Part shown: positions 7,886 through 14,790 of the stretch, in pieces
Layout of the letters: every line of letters begins with the position of its first letter
Numbering within the stretch: position 1 is the stretch's first letter
Assembly (NCBI GenBank): GCA_003452185.1
Contig: DMJJ01000189.1
Location: forward strand, 1-15,875
Direction of reading: 5' to 3'
Origin: Verrucomicrobiales bacterium
GTDB taxonomy: Bacteria; Verrucomicrobiota; Verrucomicrobiia; Limisphaerales; UBA11320
Length of the DNA: 15,875 nt
Notes under the pieces: model-generated
Seen by the model: only the letters and a program-made list of their open reading frames with translations
Told to the model about the DNA's origin: nothing
Databases searched by the model: none
Position numbers and translations under genes: made by a program

Positions 7886-8812
7886 TCACCGCGCATCCTG
7901 GAGCAGGCCCCGGGTCAGGAGCAGCGCCCCAACCGGAACCGGATCCTCGGCAAGGGCGGCGAGAGCGATCCGCGGACCGGGATGGAAAACCTCCATCAGA
8001 AACCGCGGAAGCATCCCCGCCACCGCGCTCCGGAGCGGCTCCCCAACGAGCGAAAGCCCACCCCCAAGAACGATGACCTCCGGATGGAAAAGGTGGACGA
8101 CATGCGAGAGGGCGAACGCCAGGTCCTCCGCAGTCTCAGAGAGGATCCGCCCTGCGAGGGGATCCTGCTCGGCGACTGCCGCCGCCAGATGGCGGGCCTC
8201 CCCCCTTCCCAGCCCGGCTGCCCGGCGGGCGAGCGCCCCCCCGGGCTCGGCCTGGATCGCCTCGCGGATTCTCCGATCGACGGCCCAGCCGGAACATCTC
8301 TGCTCCACGATCACCCCGGAGCGGTCGAGCCGCAGATGCCCAATCTCAGCCTCCCCGGGCTTCATTCCATGGTACACCGCCCCATCCACCACCAACCCTC
8401 CCCCGACTCCGCTCCCGAGGGTCACATAGAACACCGGGTTCGCCCCCTGCCCCGCGCCGAGGTGAGCTTCCCCCAGGGTGGCCGTGTTGGCGTCGTTCTC
8501 CAGGATCACCGGCAACCCGGTCAGGGAGCCAAGCCAGTCCGAGATTGGAAAATCAGACCATCCCTTCACCTGATGGGAGCAGGCGATCCGCCCTCGATCC
8601 CGATCCACCGGCCCGCCGAACCCGACGCCGATCGCACGAGCCGGGGTCGCCGCCAGAAGGGTCGCCAGGATGCGGGCGATCTCGGACTGAATCCCCGCCG
8701 CCCCCGCGGCAGGGTCCACCGTAGCCCGGTGCCGCTCCGTGATCCGCCCGGAAAGCTCCCCCCGGACGACCTGCAGCTTGGTTCCGCCAATCTCGATTCC
8801 GATCACGCTCAT
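7886..8812 (-). CDS. ROK family sugar kinase or ROK-type regulator without DNA-binding domain
   Basis: A 308-residue ASKHA-fold protein. Visible motifs: IGIEIGGTK (phosphate-1 region, 4-12), GVGFGGPVD (62-70), ENDAN with the likely catalytic base D107, VTLGSGVGGG (130-139), GEAEIGH (153-159) and HPEVIVLGGGLS near the C-terminus. These fit ROK hexokinases such as glucokinase, fructokinase and ManNAc/GlcNAc kinases. There is no N-terminal helix-turn-helix, so a kinase is likelier than a repressor. The usual Cys-rich zinc loop after the ExGH motif (CxCGxxGC) is not intact; only C173 in QRCSGWAVD remains. The start is the ATG at 8812, with AAGGAG 5 nt upstream. A longer open frame reaching 9031 lacks ROK features and overlaps the redoxin gene. 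The gene starts 43 nt after that gene. The sugar substrate is not determined. Confidence 0.9.
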   Translation of the reverse strand: MSVIGIEIGGTKLQVVRGELSGRITERHRATVDPAAGAAGIQSEIARILATLLAATPARAIGVGFGGPVDRDRGRIACSHQVKGWSDFPISDWLGSLTGLPVILENDANTATLGEAHLGAGQGANPVFYVTLGSGVGGGLVVDGAVYHGMKPGEAEIGHLRLDRSGVIVEQRCSGWAVDRRIREAIQAEPGGALARRAAGLGRGEARHLAAAVAEQDPLAGRILSETAEDLAFALSHVVHLFHPEVIVLGGGLSLVGEPLRSAVAGMLPRFLMEVFHPGPRIALAALAEDPVPVGALLLTRGLLQDAR

Positions 8813-8817
8813 GAGCT

Positions 8818-8823
8818 CTCCTT
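8818..8823 (-). promoter_or_regulatory. Ribosome binding site deciding the ROK start
   Basis: AAGGAG lies 5 nt before the ATG at 8812. This fixes the start at MSVIGIEIGG rather than at the upstream in-frame start near 9031. Confidence 0.75.
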
Positions 8824-8855
8824 GGAATGGGTGGACGGGGAAACGGCCCGGTGGG

Positions 8856-9413
8856 TCAGCCCTTCCACTTGATGTTGCAGCCGACACTTGGCTTCTGCAC
8901 CCCCGCGATCGGCCGGCCCGTGAGCACCGCCTCGACGGCCGCCCGCAAGTCGCCCCCGGTGACGGGAATCCCGTTGCCCGGGCGGCTCGCATCGAACTGC
9001 CCGCGATAAGCCAGCCGGCGATCGGGTCCAAAGAGGAAAAAGTCGGGGGTGCAGGCGGCCTGGTACGCCCGGGCCACTGCCTGCGACTCGTCGTGGAGAT
9101 ACGGGAAGGTGTATCCGGCCTTGAGGACCTCCCCCTTCATCCTGTCGGGGCCATCCTCGGGAAACCGCGCGGCGTCGTTGCTGTTGATACCGACGACCGC
9201 CACCCCCCTTGGCATATACTCCCTGGCAAACGCGGCAACCCCGGTCCGCACATGGTGGACGTACGGACAGTGGTTGCAGAGGAACATCACCACAAACGCC
9301 GGGGCATCGGCATGGTCGTGGAGCGAAACCGTCCGCCCCGTGGCGGGCTCCGGCAGGGAGAACGCCGGAGCCGGCGTCCCCAGGGGAAGCATGGTGGAGG
9401 GCGTCAGGGCCAT
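8856..9413 (-). CDS. Thioredoxin-like redoxin (AhpC/TSA-type) with CNHC active site
   Basis: A 185-residue thioredoxin-fold protein. After the first strand (FVVMFLCNHCPYV) it has a C46-N-H-C49 redox pair, then VVGINSND and a CTPDFFLFGPD segment with a cis-Pro-type TP, as in redoxins. It ends PSVGCNIKWKG, a tail I recognise from widespread thioredoxin family proteins of this CNHCPYV type. The family is presumed to act in thiol/disulfide exchange or peroxide defence; the partner is unknown. No convincing signal peptide is visible, so it is probably cytoplasmic. I chose the ATG at 9413; an in-frame TTG at 9449 would add 12 residues unlike the family. No clear Shine-Dalgarno precedes the ATG. It lies between the terminator of the small Cys-rich gene and the ROK gene and probably opens the downstream transcript. 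Confidence 0.88.
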   Translation of the reverse strand: MALTPSTMLPLGTPAPAFSLPEPATGRTVSLHDHADAPAFVVMFLCNHCPYVHHVRTGVAAFAREYMPRGVAVVGINSNDAARFPEDGPDRMKGEVLKAGYTFPYLHDESQAVARAYQAACTPDFFLFGPDRRLAYRGQFDASRPGNGIPVTGGDLRAAVEAVLTGRPIAGVQKPSVGCNIKWKG

Positions 9414-9476
9414 GGGGGAGTGTTGTGAACCCCGCGGTCCGGTGTCCAACCGAAACGACGGGGGCTGCGGAGGGGT

Positions 9477-9516
9477 AAAAACAGATCAACCCGGGCCGGC
9501 GAACCGGCCCGGGTTG
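9477..9516 (-). terminator. Intrinsic terminator of the small Cys-rich gene
   Basis: A perfect 13-bp stem (CAACCCGGGCCGG and its complement, 9487-9499 and 9504-9516) closes on the tetraloop UUCG when read on the minus strand. Five U follow after a 5-nt gap (9477-9481). It begins 63 nt past the stop of the 70-residue gene and 64 nt before the redoxin start, so it separates these two units. The stem is symmetric, but no A-run suits the plus strand. Confidence 0.75.
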
Positions 9517-9579
9517 GAAGTGGAACAGGTGGCCTGCGGGGCAAACCTCCGCCGCGGCGGAGGCCAGCACCCGTCAAAC

Positions 9580-9792
9580 TCACAGGCTGCTGATCAAACG
9601 GCTCCCACCCTTCTGGGAGAGATCCATCTTCTTGGCAGCCGCATCCTTCGAGCAGCCCGACTTGGCGCCGGCGCAGGCCGACTTCGCCTTGTCGCAGCAC
9701 GGAGCCTTGGCGGCCTCCTTGGAGTCGGCGGCCTGCACGGAGGCAGTCATCGAAACGAGGAGAACGGAGAGAGAAACAATCAGCGTTTTCAT
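9580..9792 (-). CDS. Small secreted Cys/Lys-rich peptide, function unknown
   Basis: A 70-residue product with a clear Sec signal peptide (MKTLIVSLSVLLVSMTASVQA, likely cleavage after A21). The mature part is about 49 residues, rich in Lys and Ala, with four Cys at 32, 33, 40 and 47 (CCDKAKSAC, then SGC) and a DLSQKGGSRL tail. I do not recognise a named family. Cys spacing and export suggest metal binding or disulfides, and its place just after two copper oxidases makes copper a reasonable but unproven guess. The frame extends upstream to 9885, but the signal peptide begins at the ATG at 9792. Its own candidate promoter (TATACT at 9843-9848) and strong downstream hairpin suggest a monocistronic unit. 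No good Shine-Dalgarno is visible. Confidence 0.7.
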   Translation of the reverse strand: MKTLIVSLSVLLVSMTASVQAADSKEAAKAPCCDKAKSACAGAKSGCSKDAAAKKMDLSQKGGSRLISSL

Positions 9793-9842
9793 AGTTGTCT
9801 GGGCACCGGGCGGAGTTGAATGGAGAACGCCCGTTGCGCTCC

Positions 9843-9848
9843 AGTATA
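9843..9848 (-). promoter_or_regulatory. Candidate -10 box for the small Cys-rich gene
   Basis: TATACT on the minus strand matches five of six positions of the sigma-70 -10 consensus. It lies in a locally AT-rich stretch about 50 nt before the ATG at 9792. The hexamer 16 nt further upstream (TTCATG) is a poor -35, so this is only a candidate. Confidence 0.35.
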
Positions 9849-9922
9849 TGACGACAGAATCCCTCATGAATTCAACAAAAAACACTCATGCTAAGGGGTG
9901 ATGAACCCCCAGCGGCAGCCCC

Positions 9923-9955
9923 CCCCCGCCACCCCAAGGTCGGGAGTGGCGGGGG
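9923..9955 (-). terminator. Possible terminator hairpin after the downstream multicopper oxidase
   Basis: CCCCCGCCAC (9923-9932) pairs with GTGGCGGGGG (9946-9955). Three more inner G-C pairs follow after a one-base bulge. It begins 38 nt after the stop of the oxidase at 9994. No U-run follows directly; the nearest TTTTTT is about 40 nt on. It may be a factor-dependent or weak terminator. Confidence 0.4.
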
Positions 9956-9993
9956 AGGCGAAGGACCCGGCATCCAGGCCTTCCGGTCGGTTC

Positions 9994-12084
9994 TCAGGAG
10001 GGTTGTCCCGGCTGCGGGGGGCCGACCCGGTAGGGACGCATCATCTCGTTGTCCTCGTGTTCAACGATGTGACAATGCCACGCGTACTGCCCAGGTTGGT
10101 TGAAGCGGGCCCGGATCCGTATCACCTCCCCAGGGTAGCTGATGACGGTGTCCTTCAGCCCCGCCTCCCAAGGCTCCGGGGCACGGACATTGCCGGTGAA
10201 CTGAAACGGCTCGACCGGGGATCCGAGCCGGTCGAGGACCAGAGTCTCCCGATTCACAACCTCGAAGGGAGCCTCGTGGATGTGCATGGGGTGGGCATCG
10301 GCGGTGGTGTTGTAGATCTCCCAGAGCTCCGTGGAGCCGGGAGCAGGATTCTCTGTCACGGGATCCGCCCACATGTTCGGCTGGGGGTTTCCAGTCGAGT
10401 CGACCGTGCCGAGCATTCCGGCCACCGGCCCCTCCACCGGAGCCCCGGAGGCGTCCCACCCGGCTCCCGACATCTCCATGATCACAACCGGCCGGACGAC
10501 GGTATGAGCGGGGAGCGGTGTGATGGAGGGAAGCCCGAGGTATTGCGGAGGTGTGCTGGTGTCGGCCGACACGGCGGGCCCAACGCGGAACTGGAGAACC
10601 TGGCCGGTGGTCGCAGGATCGGCCGGGGCAAAGTCCGCGTCCGGCACCCCGCCGCCGAACGGTTCGTCTGGTGCGACGTTGCCAAGGGTGTAATTCCCCT
10701 CGGGAACATTTGTGAAGTCGACGATCACGTCGGCCCGTTCTGCCAAGGCCAGAAGAAGCCGGTTTGCGTTCACGGCGGTCAGGTTGACAGGCGCAGGCAG
10801 GAAGCCGCCCTCATTCCCAATCTGCCACACCTCGACCCCCGGAATGGAGGCGAAGTTGAGCATCAGGAATCGGGACTGGCAGCCGTTTAGAAAGCGAAAC
10901 CGGTAGCGCCGCCGCTCGACCGCTTGGTAGGGCCAGGTGTTCCCGTTGACCATGATACAATTGCCAAAAAACTCAGGGTTCCACATCGGAGGAATCGCCC
11001 CTTGAGGGATGTAGTTCCTGACGATCCCGTCAAAATACTCCCGGGTGTCGGGGTAGAAGAGCGAGCCGTCGGCGTTGAAGGCACGGTCCTGGATGGCAAT
11101 GGGAATCTCGTAGTAGGGTTTCGTCGAGGGAAACGCATCCGACGCGGCGGGAGCAGGCCCTGGGAAGACGGCCGGCTTGCCCGTGCGACGGTCCACTGCG
11201 GCGGAGTCCCCGGCGGGTCCCCCCCGGACGATGTAGAACCCCGCCCCCCCGGCGTAGACGTTCAGCCGCGTGAGCCCCAGGGTGTGGTCGTGATACCAGA
11301 GCGTGGATGCCCGGTTCAGGTTTGGGTATTGGTAGCTCGCTGCTCCGGCCTCCCAGACCACCCCCCGCTTGGCCAGCGCCTTTTTGGCGAAGAACCCGTA
11401 CCAGGTTCCCGACTTCGCATACCCGTCCGGGAGGTTCGTCGCGTCCGGAAGGTACCAAGCCTCGGAATAGCCGTCGCTCTCATCCCCAACTCCCACCGCG
11501 CCATGCAAGTGGGTCACGAGGGGGACGGGCCCCGTGTACCTCCCGGGGGTCGCCTGGAAGGCAGGCCGGCTGTCCCGGCCCGCCACCCCACCACCCGGGT
11601 TGGCCCAATGGATCGTCGGATCGACGGCGAAGAGGTGAGGCAGGTAGCGGCCGCGGGCATCGAGAAGCTCGTTGACCCACTTCACGCGGACGGGCCGGTT
11701 CCATTGGGCCTCGATGGTCATCGAGGGGGCGTTGTAAATCCTCGGGGCTCTCGCGCTTCCAACCTCGACGGGGCCGTATCCCCAGACAGTCGTCTTAGGC
11801 ATCCCGGCGGGGAGAACCTGCTGGGAAAACTGCCGCATCGAAATCTTGTACGAATCGACCTTCTGCCCGCTTGCCAGGGCCAGGATGCTCGCAACGGGCA
11901 TCACCGGGGGGATGAGCATCGGTGTCTGGAACTTTGGGATGGTCGTCGGATCGAGGGTGCCCACGGGCACCTGTGCGGCGACATTCAGGACACCTCCCCT
12001 CCAGGGAAAAAACAAGCCGGCGCCCGCCGCACCCATGATCTTGATGAACTCTCGTCGTTTGCTCTGAGTGGTCATTGATGTCAT
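9994..12084 (-). CDS. CotA-type multicopper oxidase, Tat-exported (downstream copy)
   Basis: A 696-residue laccase-like oxidase. Such enzymes couple one-electron oxidation of phenols, metals or similar donors to O2 reduction. The N-terminus has a twin-arginine signal (KRREFIKIMGAAGAG), so the folded enzyme is probably exported through Tat. All four ligand blocks are present: HLHG (H192, H194), HDH (H265, H267), HPMHIH (H598, H601, H603) and HCHIVEHEDNEMM (H670, C671, H672, H676, axial M681). CotA-like signatures include ESDGYSEAW, NVYAGGAGFYIVRG, IAIQDRAFNADGSLFYP and VNGNTWPYQ. It is about 180 residues longer than Bacillus CotA, with extra sequence before the first HxH and between the second and third blocks. 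The start is ATG at 12084; ATG at 12075 is equally possible and neither has a clear Shine-Dalgarno. It is paralogous to the gene at 12452-14569. The substrate is unknown. Confidence 0.93.
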   Translation of the reverse strand: MTSMTTQSKRREFIKIMGAAGAGLFFPWRGGVLNVAAQVPVGTLDPTTIPKFQTPMLIPPVMPVASILALASGQKVDSYKISMRQFSQQVLPAGMPKTTVWGYGPVEVGSARAPRIYNAPSMTIEAQWNRPVRVKWVNELLDARGRYLPHLFAVDPTIHWANPGGGVAGRDSRPAFQATPGRYTGPVPLVTHLHGAVGVGDESDGYSEAWYLPDATNLPDGYAKSGTWYGFFAKKALAKRGVVWEAGAASYQYPNLNRASTLWYHDHTLGLTRLNVYAGGAGFYIVRGGPAGDSAAVDRRTGKPAVFPGPAPAASDAFPSTKPYYEIPIAIQDRAFNADGSLFYPDTREYFDGIVRNYIPQGAIPPMWNPEFFGNCIMVNGNTWPYQAVERRRYRFRFLNGCQSRFLMLNFASIPGVEVWQIGNEGGFLPAPVNLTAVNANRLLLALAERADVIVDFTNVPEGNYTLGNVAPDEPFGGGVPDADFAPADPATTGQVLQFRVGPAVSADTSTPPQYLGLPSITPLPAHTVVRPVVIMEMSGAGWDASGAPVEGPVAGMLGTVDSTGNPQPNMWADPVTENPAPGSTELWEIYNTTADAHPMHIHEAPFEVVNRETLVLDRLGSPVEPFQFTGNVRAPEPWEAGLKDTVISYPGEVIRIRARFNQPGQYAWHCHIVEHEDNEMMRPYRVGPPQPGQPS

Positions 12085-12394
12085 CGATGGTTGATAGTTG
12101 TCTCACCTCTGAACTCACCTCCTGCTCGGCACGGCACGGTCCGCCGCATCCTGCGGCACCCTGTGAAAAGACACCTCCCTCCAGACAGCTCTTGCGGGCC
12201 GCATCGATTCGAGTAGTTCACGGGCGGGGCTAAGAAAGCGCCCGACTCCAGCTCCGTCAAAAAAATTATCTCCGCCCCCGGGTGGGTCGTCCGGGTCCGC
12301 AAGCGGCTTGCTCCGGCATCGCAAGTCGTTGCAAAAAAACGGCCCCTGAATCCGAAGGCGACCCACCGCCGACCTGCGACATGGAGTTGCGAGC
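12085..12394. other. Intergenic leader between the two multicopper oxidase genes
   Basis: About 310 nt separate the terminator of the upstream oxidase gene from the start of the downstream one. I see no credible gene. On the minus strand it contains two T7 runs (12333-12339 and 12259-12265), an AGGGAGG at about 12174-12180 that is not followed by a plausible reading frame, and a 6-bp GCCGCA/TGCGGC hairpin at 12143-12157. This region must hold any independent promoter of the downstream oxidase. Confidence 0.5.
12265..12270 (-). promoter_or_regulatory. Weak candidate -10 box for the downstream multicopper oxidase
   Basis: GATAAT on the minus strand lies just before a T7 run in an otherwise GC-rich leader. 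The position where a -35 box would sit reads CGGACG, which is not consensus. If real, the transcript would have a leader of roughly 170 nt. Confidence 0.22.
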
Positions 12395-12427
12395 AAAAAA
12401 CCCGCAGGCCGGGGATCGACCTGCGGG
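12395..12427 (-). terminator. Intrinsic terminator of the upstream multicopper oxidase
   Basis: On the minus strand CCCGCAGG (12427-12420) pairs with CCTGCGGG (12408-12401) across an 11-nt loop, and TTTTTT (12400-12395) follows directly. It starts 24 nt after the TAA of the oxidase gene. This is a classical Rho-independent terminator and implies that the two tandem oxidases are not simply one operon. Confidence 0.85.
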
Positions 12428-12451
12428 CGCGGATGGGGGAGGGAGCGTTGT

Positions 12452-14569
12452 TTACTTTTCCCCTTCGGAGCCCCCACCGGGGGGCTTGGGCAACGGCTGG
12501 CCCGGCTGGACCGGGCCGATCCGATAAGGGCGCATCATTTCGTTGTCCTCGTGCTCCACGATGTGGCAATGCCAGACAAACTGGCCGGGGGTGGTGAACC
12601 GCGCCCGGATGCGGGTCACCTCTCCGGGGTAGGCAATGACCGTGTCCTTGAACCCAGCCTCCCAGGGTTGCGGCGGACGGACGTTCCCGGTGAACTGGAA
12701 CGGTTCCACGGGCGCACCATCCCGCCCGAGGACGAGTTGCTCCCGGTTCACGACCTCGAACACCGCCTCGTGCACGTGCATCGGATGCGCGTCCGCCGTG
12801 GCGTTATAGAATTCCCAAACCTCGGTTGACCCGAGTGCAGGGTTCTCCGTGATCGGGTCGGACCACATGGCGGCCTGGGGGTTTCCATCCGCATCCACCG
12901 TTCCGAGCATGGCGGCCACGGGCCCCTCAACCGGAACCCCGGAAGCATCCCATCCCGCGCCCGACATCTCCATCAGGGAGACGGCCCGGACCACCGTCTC
13001 CTGTGGGAGACGGGCGATGCCCGGGAGCTGCAGGTAGCGCGGGGGCGTGGTGGTGTCCAGCGAGAGAGGCGGCACGACCCGGAACTGGAGGATCTGCCCC
13101 GTGGTCGCGGGCTCGGCAACGTCGAAGTCCGAGCCCGGCTCCCCCCCGCCGAAGGGCTCATCCGGCCCCACGTTCCCGAGGACATACTGCCCGACCGGAA
13201 CGTTGGTGAAGTCCACGATGACATCCGCCCTTTCGGCAAGCCCCATGAGGAGCTTGTTGGAAAAGTCCCCGGTGATGTTGACCGGGGCGGGAAGGAGGCC
13301 CCCCTCGTTTCCAATCTGCCAGACCTCCACTCCGGGCATGGCGGCGAAGTTGAGGATCAGGAAACGGGACTGGCACCCGTTGAGAAACCGGATGCGATAC
13401 CGCCGCTTTTCCACAACCTGATAAGGCCAGGTGTTGCCATTCACCATGATGCAGTTACCAAAGAACTCAGGGTTCCAGATCGGCGAGACCTCCCCCTTGG
13501 GGATGTAGTTCTTCACGATCCCGTCGAAGAATGCGCGGGAATCGGGGTAGAACAGGGAACCATCGGCATTGAACGCACGGTCCTGGATGGCAATGGGGAT
13601 CTCGTAATAGGGGCTAGTCGGAGGGAACGGGTCCCCTGCCCTGGGAGCCGGTCCGGGAAGCACCGCGGTGCGTCCCGTCCTGGAGTCCTTGATGGCGGCA
13701 TCCCCCGACGCGCCGCCACGGATGATGTAAAACCCCGCCGGACCCGCGTAGACATTCAAACGCGTCATCCCCAGGGCATGATCGTGATACCAGATGGTGG
13801 ATGCACGGTTGAGGTTCGGATACTGGAACACGGCGTATCCCTCGCCCCAGCTGGCCTGGAACTTCTGCTGCGCCTTTTTCTGGAAGAACCGATACCAGGT
13901 GCCGACACGGGCGTAGTCCTCCGGGATGTTCCTTGCCGCCGGAAGCCACCACGCCTCCGCATAGCCGTCGCTCTCATCCCCCACCCCGACGGCCCCGTGG
14001 ACGTGGGTCACAATGGGCACAGGCCCGCGATATCGCCCGGGAGTGGAGCGGAAGGAAGGGCGGGAGTCCCGCCCCGCGGAGCCACCTGGCGGGTTGGCCC
14101 AGTGCAGGGTCGGGTCGACCGGCAGGATGTGCGGGAGGAAACGCCCACGGTCGTCGACCAGATCGTTGATCCACTTGACGCGAACCGGACGATTCCAAAG
14201 CGCCTCGATCGTGAGCGATGGGGCGTTGTGAATCGTCAGCCCGGTGGGACTCTCCGACTTGACCGCTCCGTAGCCCCAAACCTTCGTCTGGGGCAACCCT
14301 GCGGGCAGTATCTGCTGCGACAACTGCCGCATCGAAATCTCATAGTAGTCCGCCTCCTGACCATCCCGCTGAGTCACCACGCCGGCGCGCGGCATGACGG
14401 GAGGAATCAACAGCGGAGTCTGGTACTTCGGGATCATCAGAGGATCGAGCGTCCCTCCGGGCAGCTGTGCCATCACGGGCTGAAGCCCACCCTTCCACGG
14501 CAGAAACAGCCCCGCCCCGGCAACTCCCATCACCTTGATAAACTGACGACGATTGGCCTCGGTTTTCAT
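12452..14569 (-). CDS. CotA-type multicopper oxidase, Tat-exported (upstream copy)
   Basis: A 705-residue paralogue of the oxidase at 9994-12084, with long identical stretches. The start is ATG at 14569, with TGGAGG 5 nt upstream, directly before a Tat signal (MKTEANRRQFIKVMG; possible cleavage after VMA near residue 34). An in-frame ATG at 14674 would bury the Tat motif. Ligand blocks: HVHG (H189, H191), HDH (H262, H264), HPMHVH (H595, H598, H600) and HCHIVEHEDNEMM (H667, C668, H669, H673, axial M678). All type 1, 2 and 3 copper ligands are thus retained. It carries ESDGYAEAW, NVYAGPAGFYIIRG and IAIQDRAFNADGSLFYP. The C-terminus has a short Pro/Gly/Glu/Lys tail absent from the other copy. 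It is preceded by an AT-rich region with repeats and followed by a strong terminator. Laccase-like, ferroxidase or metal-oxidising roles are all possible. Confidence 0.94.
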   Translation of the reverse strand: MKTEANRRQFIKVMGVAGAGLFLPWKGGLQPVMAQLPGGTLDPLMIPKYQTPLLIPPVMPRAGVVTQRDGQEADYYEISMRQLSQQILPAGLPQTKVWGYGAVKSESPTGLTIHNAPSLTIEALWNRPVRVKWINDLVDDRGRFLPHILPVDPTLHWANPPGGSAGRDSRPSFRSTPGRYRGPVPIVTHVHGAVGVGDESDGYAEAWWLPAARNIPEDYARVGTWYRFFQKKAQQKFQASWGEGYAVFQYPNLNRASTIWYHDHALGMTRLNVYAGPAGFYIIRGGASGDAAIKDSRTGRTAVLPGPAPRAGDPFPPTSPYYEIPIAIQDRAFNADGSLFYPDSRAFFDGIVKNYIPKGEVSPIWNPEFFGNCIMVNGNTWPYQVVEKRRYRIRFLNGCQSRFLILNFAAMPGVEVWQIGNEGGLLPAPVNITGDFSNKLLMGLAERADVIVDFTNVPVGQYVLGNVGPDEPFGGGEPGSDFDVAEPATTGQILQFRVVPPLSLDTTTPPRYLQLPGIARLPQETVVRAVSLMEMSGAGWDASGVPVEGPVAAMLGTVDADGNPQAAMWSDPITENPALGSTEVWEFYNATADAHPMHVHEAVFEVVNREQLVLGRDGAPVEPFQFTGNVRPPQPWEAGFKDTVIAYPGEVTRIRARFTTPGQFVWHCHIVEHEDNEMMRPYRIGPVQPGQPLPKPPGGGSEGEK

Positions 14570-14574
14570 GTTTG

Positions 14575-14580
14575 CCTCCA
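14575..14580 (-). promoter_or_regulatory. Ribosome binding site deciding the upstream oxidase start
   Basis: TGGAGG sits 5 nt before the ATG at 14569. It fixes the start directly ahead of the twin-arginine motif and rules out the longer in-frame start at 14674. Confidence 0.8.
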
Positions 14581-14705
14581 AGTACTGTTTGGGTTTTTTC
14601 AAACTTCTTGAATCACCGCCTCCCCGCCGAGTTCCCTTCTGCCCAGCCCACCCAATCACGTCGCCGGAGCTCACTGAAGAGACCTGCCCGAACGTAAGAA
14701 ACGGC

Positions 14706-14762
14706 TAATTAGGTTAAACAATAAGCAATCCATCGGGATCAATGTTAATTAGTTCTAACAAT
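14706..14762 (-). repeat. Two 17-bp direct repeats 40 bp apart, possible regulator sites
   Basis: On the minus strand ATTGTTAGAACTAATTA (14762-14746) and ATTGTTTAACCTAATTA (14722-14706) match at 14 of 17 positions. The constant halves are ATTGTT and CTAATTA. Their repeat distance is exactly 40 bp, close to four helical turns, so proteins bound to both would face the same side. They lie about 140-190 bp upstream of the oxidase start. This fits operator or activator sites, but no regulator gene is in the window. Confidence 0.5.
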
Positions 14763-14772
14763 TACAAGTTGT

Positions 14773-14790
14773 TCAGCTCTATACAGCTGA
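14773..14790. promoter_or_regulatory. Inverted repeat, possible operator
   Basis: TCAGCT and AGCTGA arms are separated by CTATAC, giving an 18-bp dyad just upstream of the direct-repeat pair. The size suits a dimeric regulator. Its position is about 205 bp from the oxidase start. Confidence 0.35.

Noticed and set aside
7664..8872. Plus-strand open frame of 402 codons
   Set aside because: It is antisense to the ROK and oxidoreductase genes, has an Arg/Pro-rich translation and shows no motif.
10924..12078. Plus-strand open frame of 384 codons, and the one at 13778-14611
   Set aside because: Both lie antisense to the multicopper oxidase genes, in equivalent positions because the oxidases are paralogous. 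Their translations show no domain.
12081..12569. Minus-strand open frame of 162 codons in the intergenic region between the oxidases
   Set aside because: It overlaps the 3' end of the upstream oxidase and spans its terminator. The translation is compositionally random, without domain or signal.
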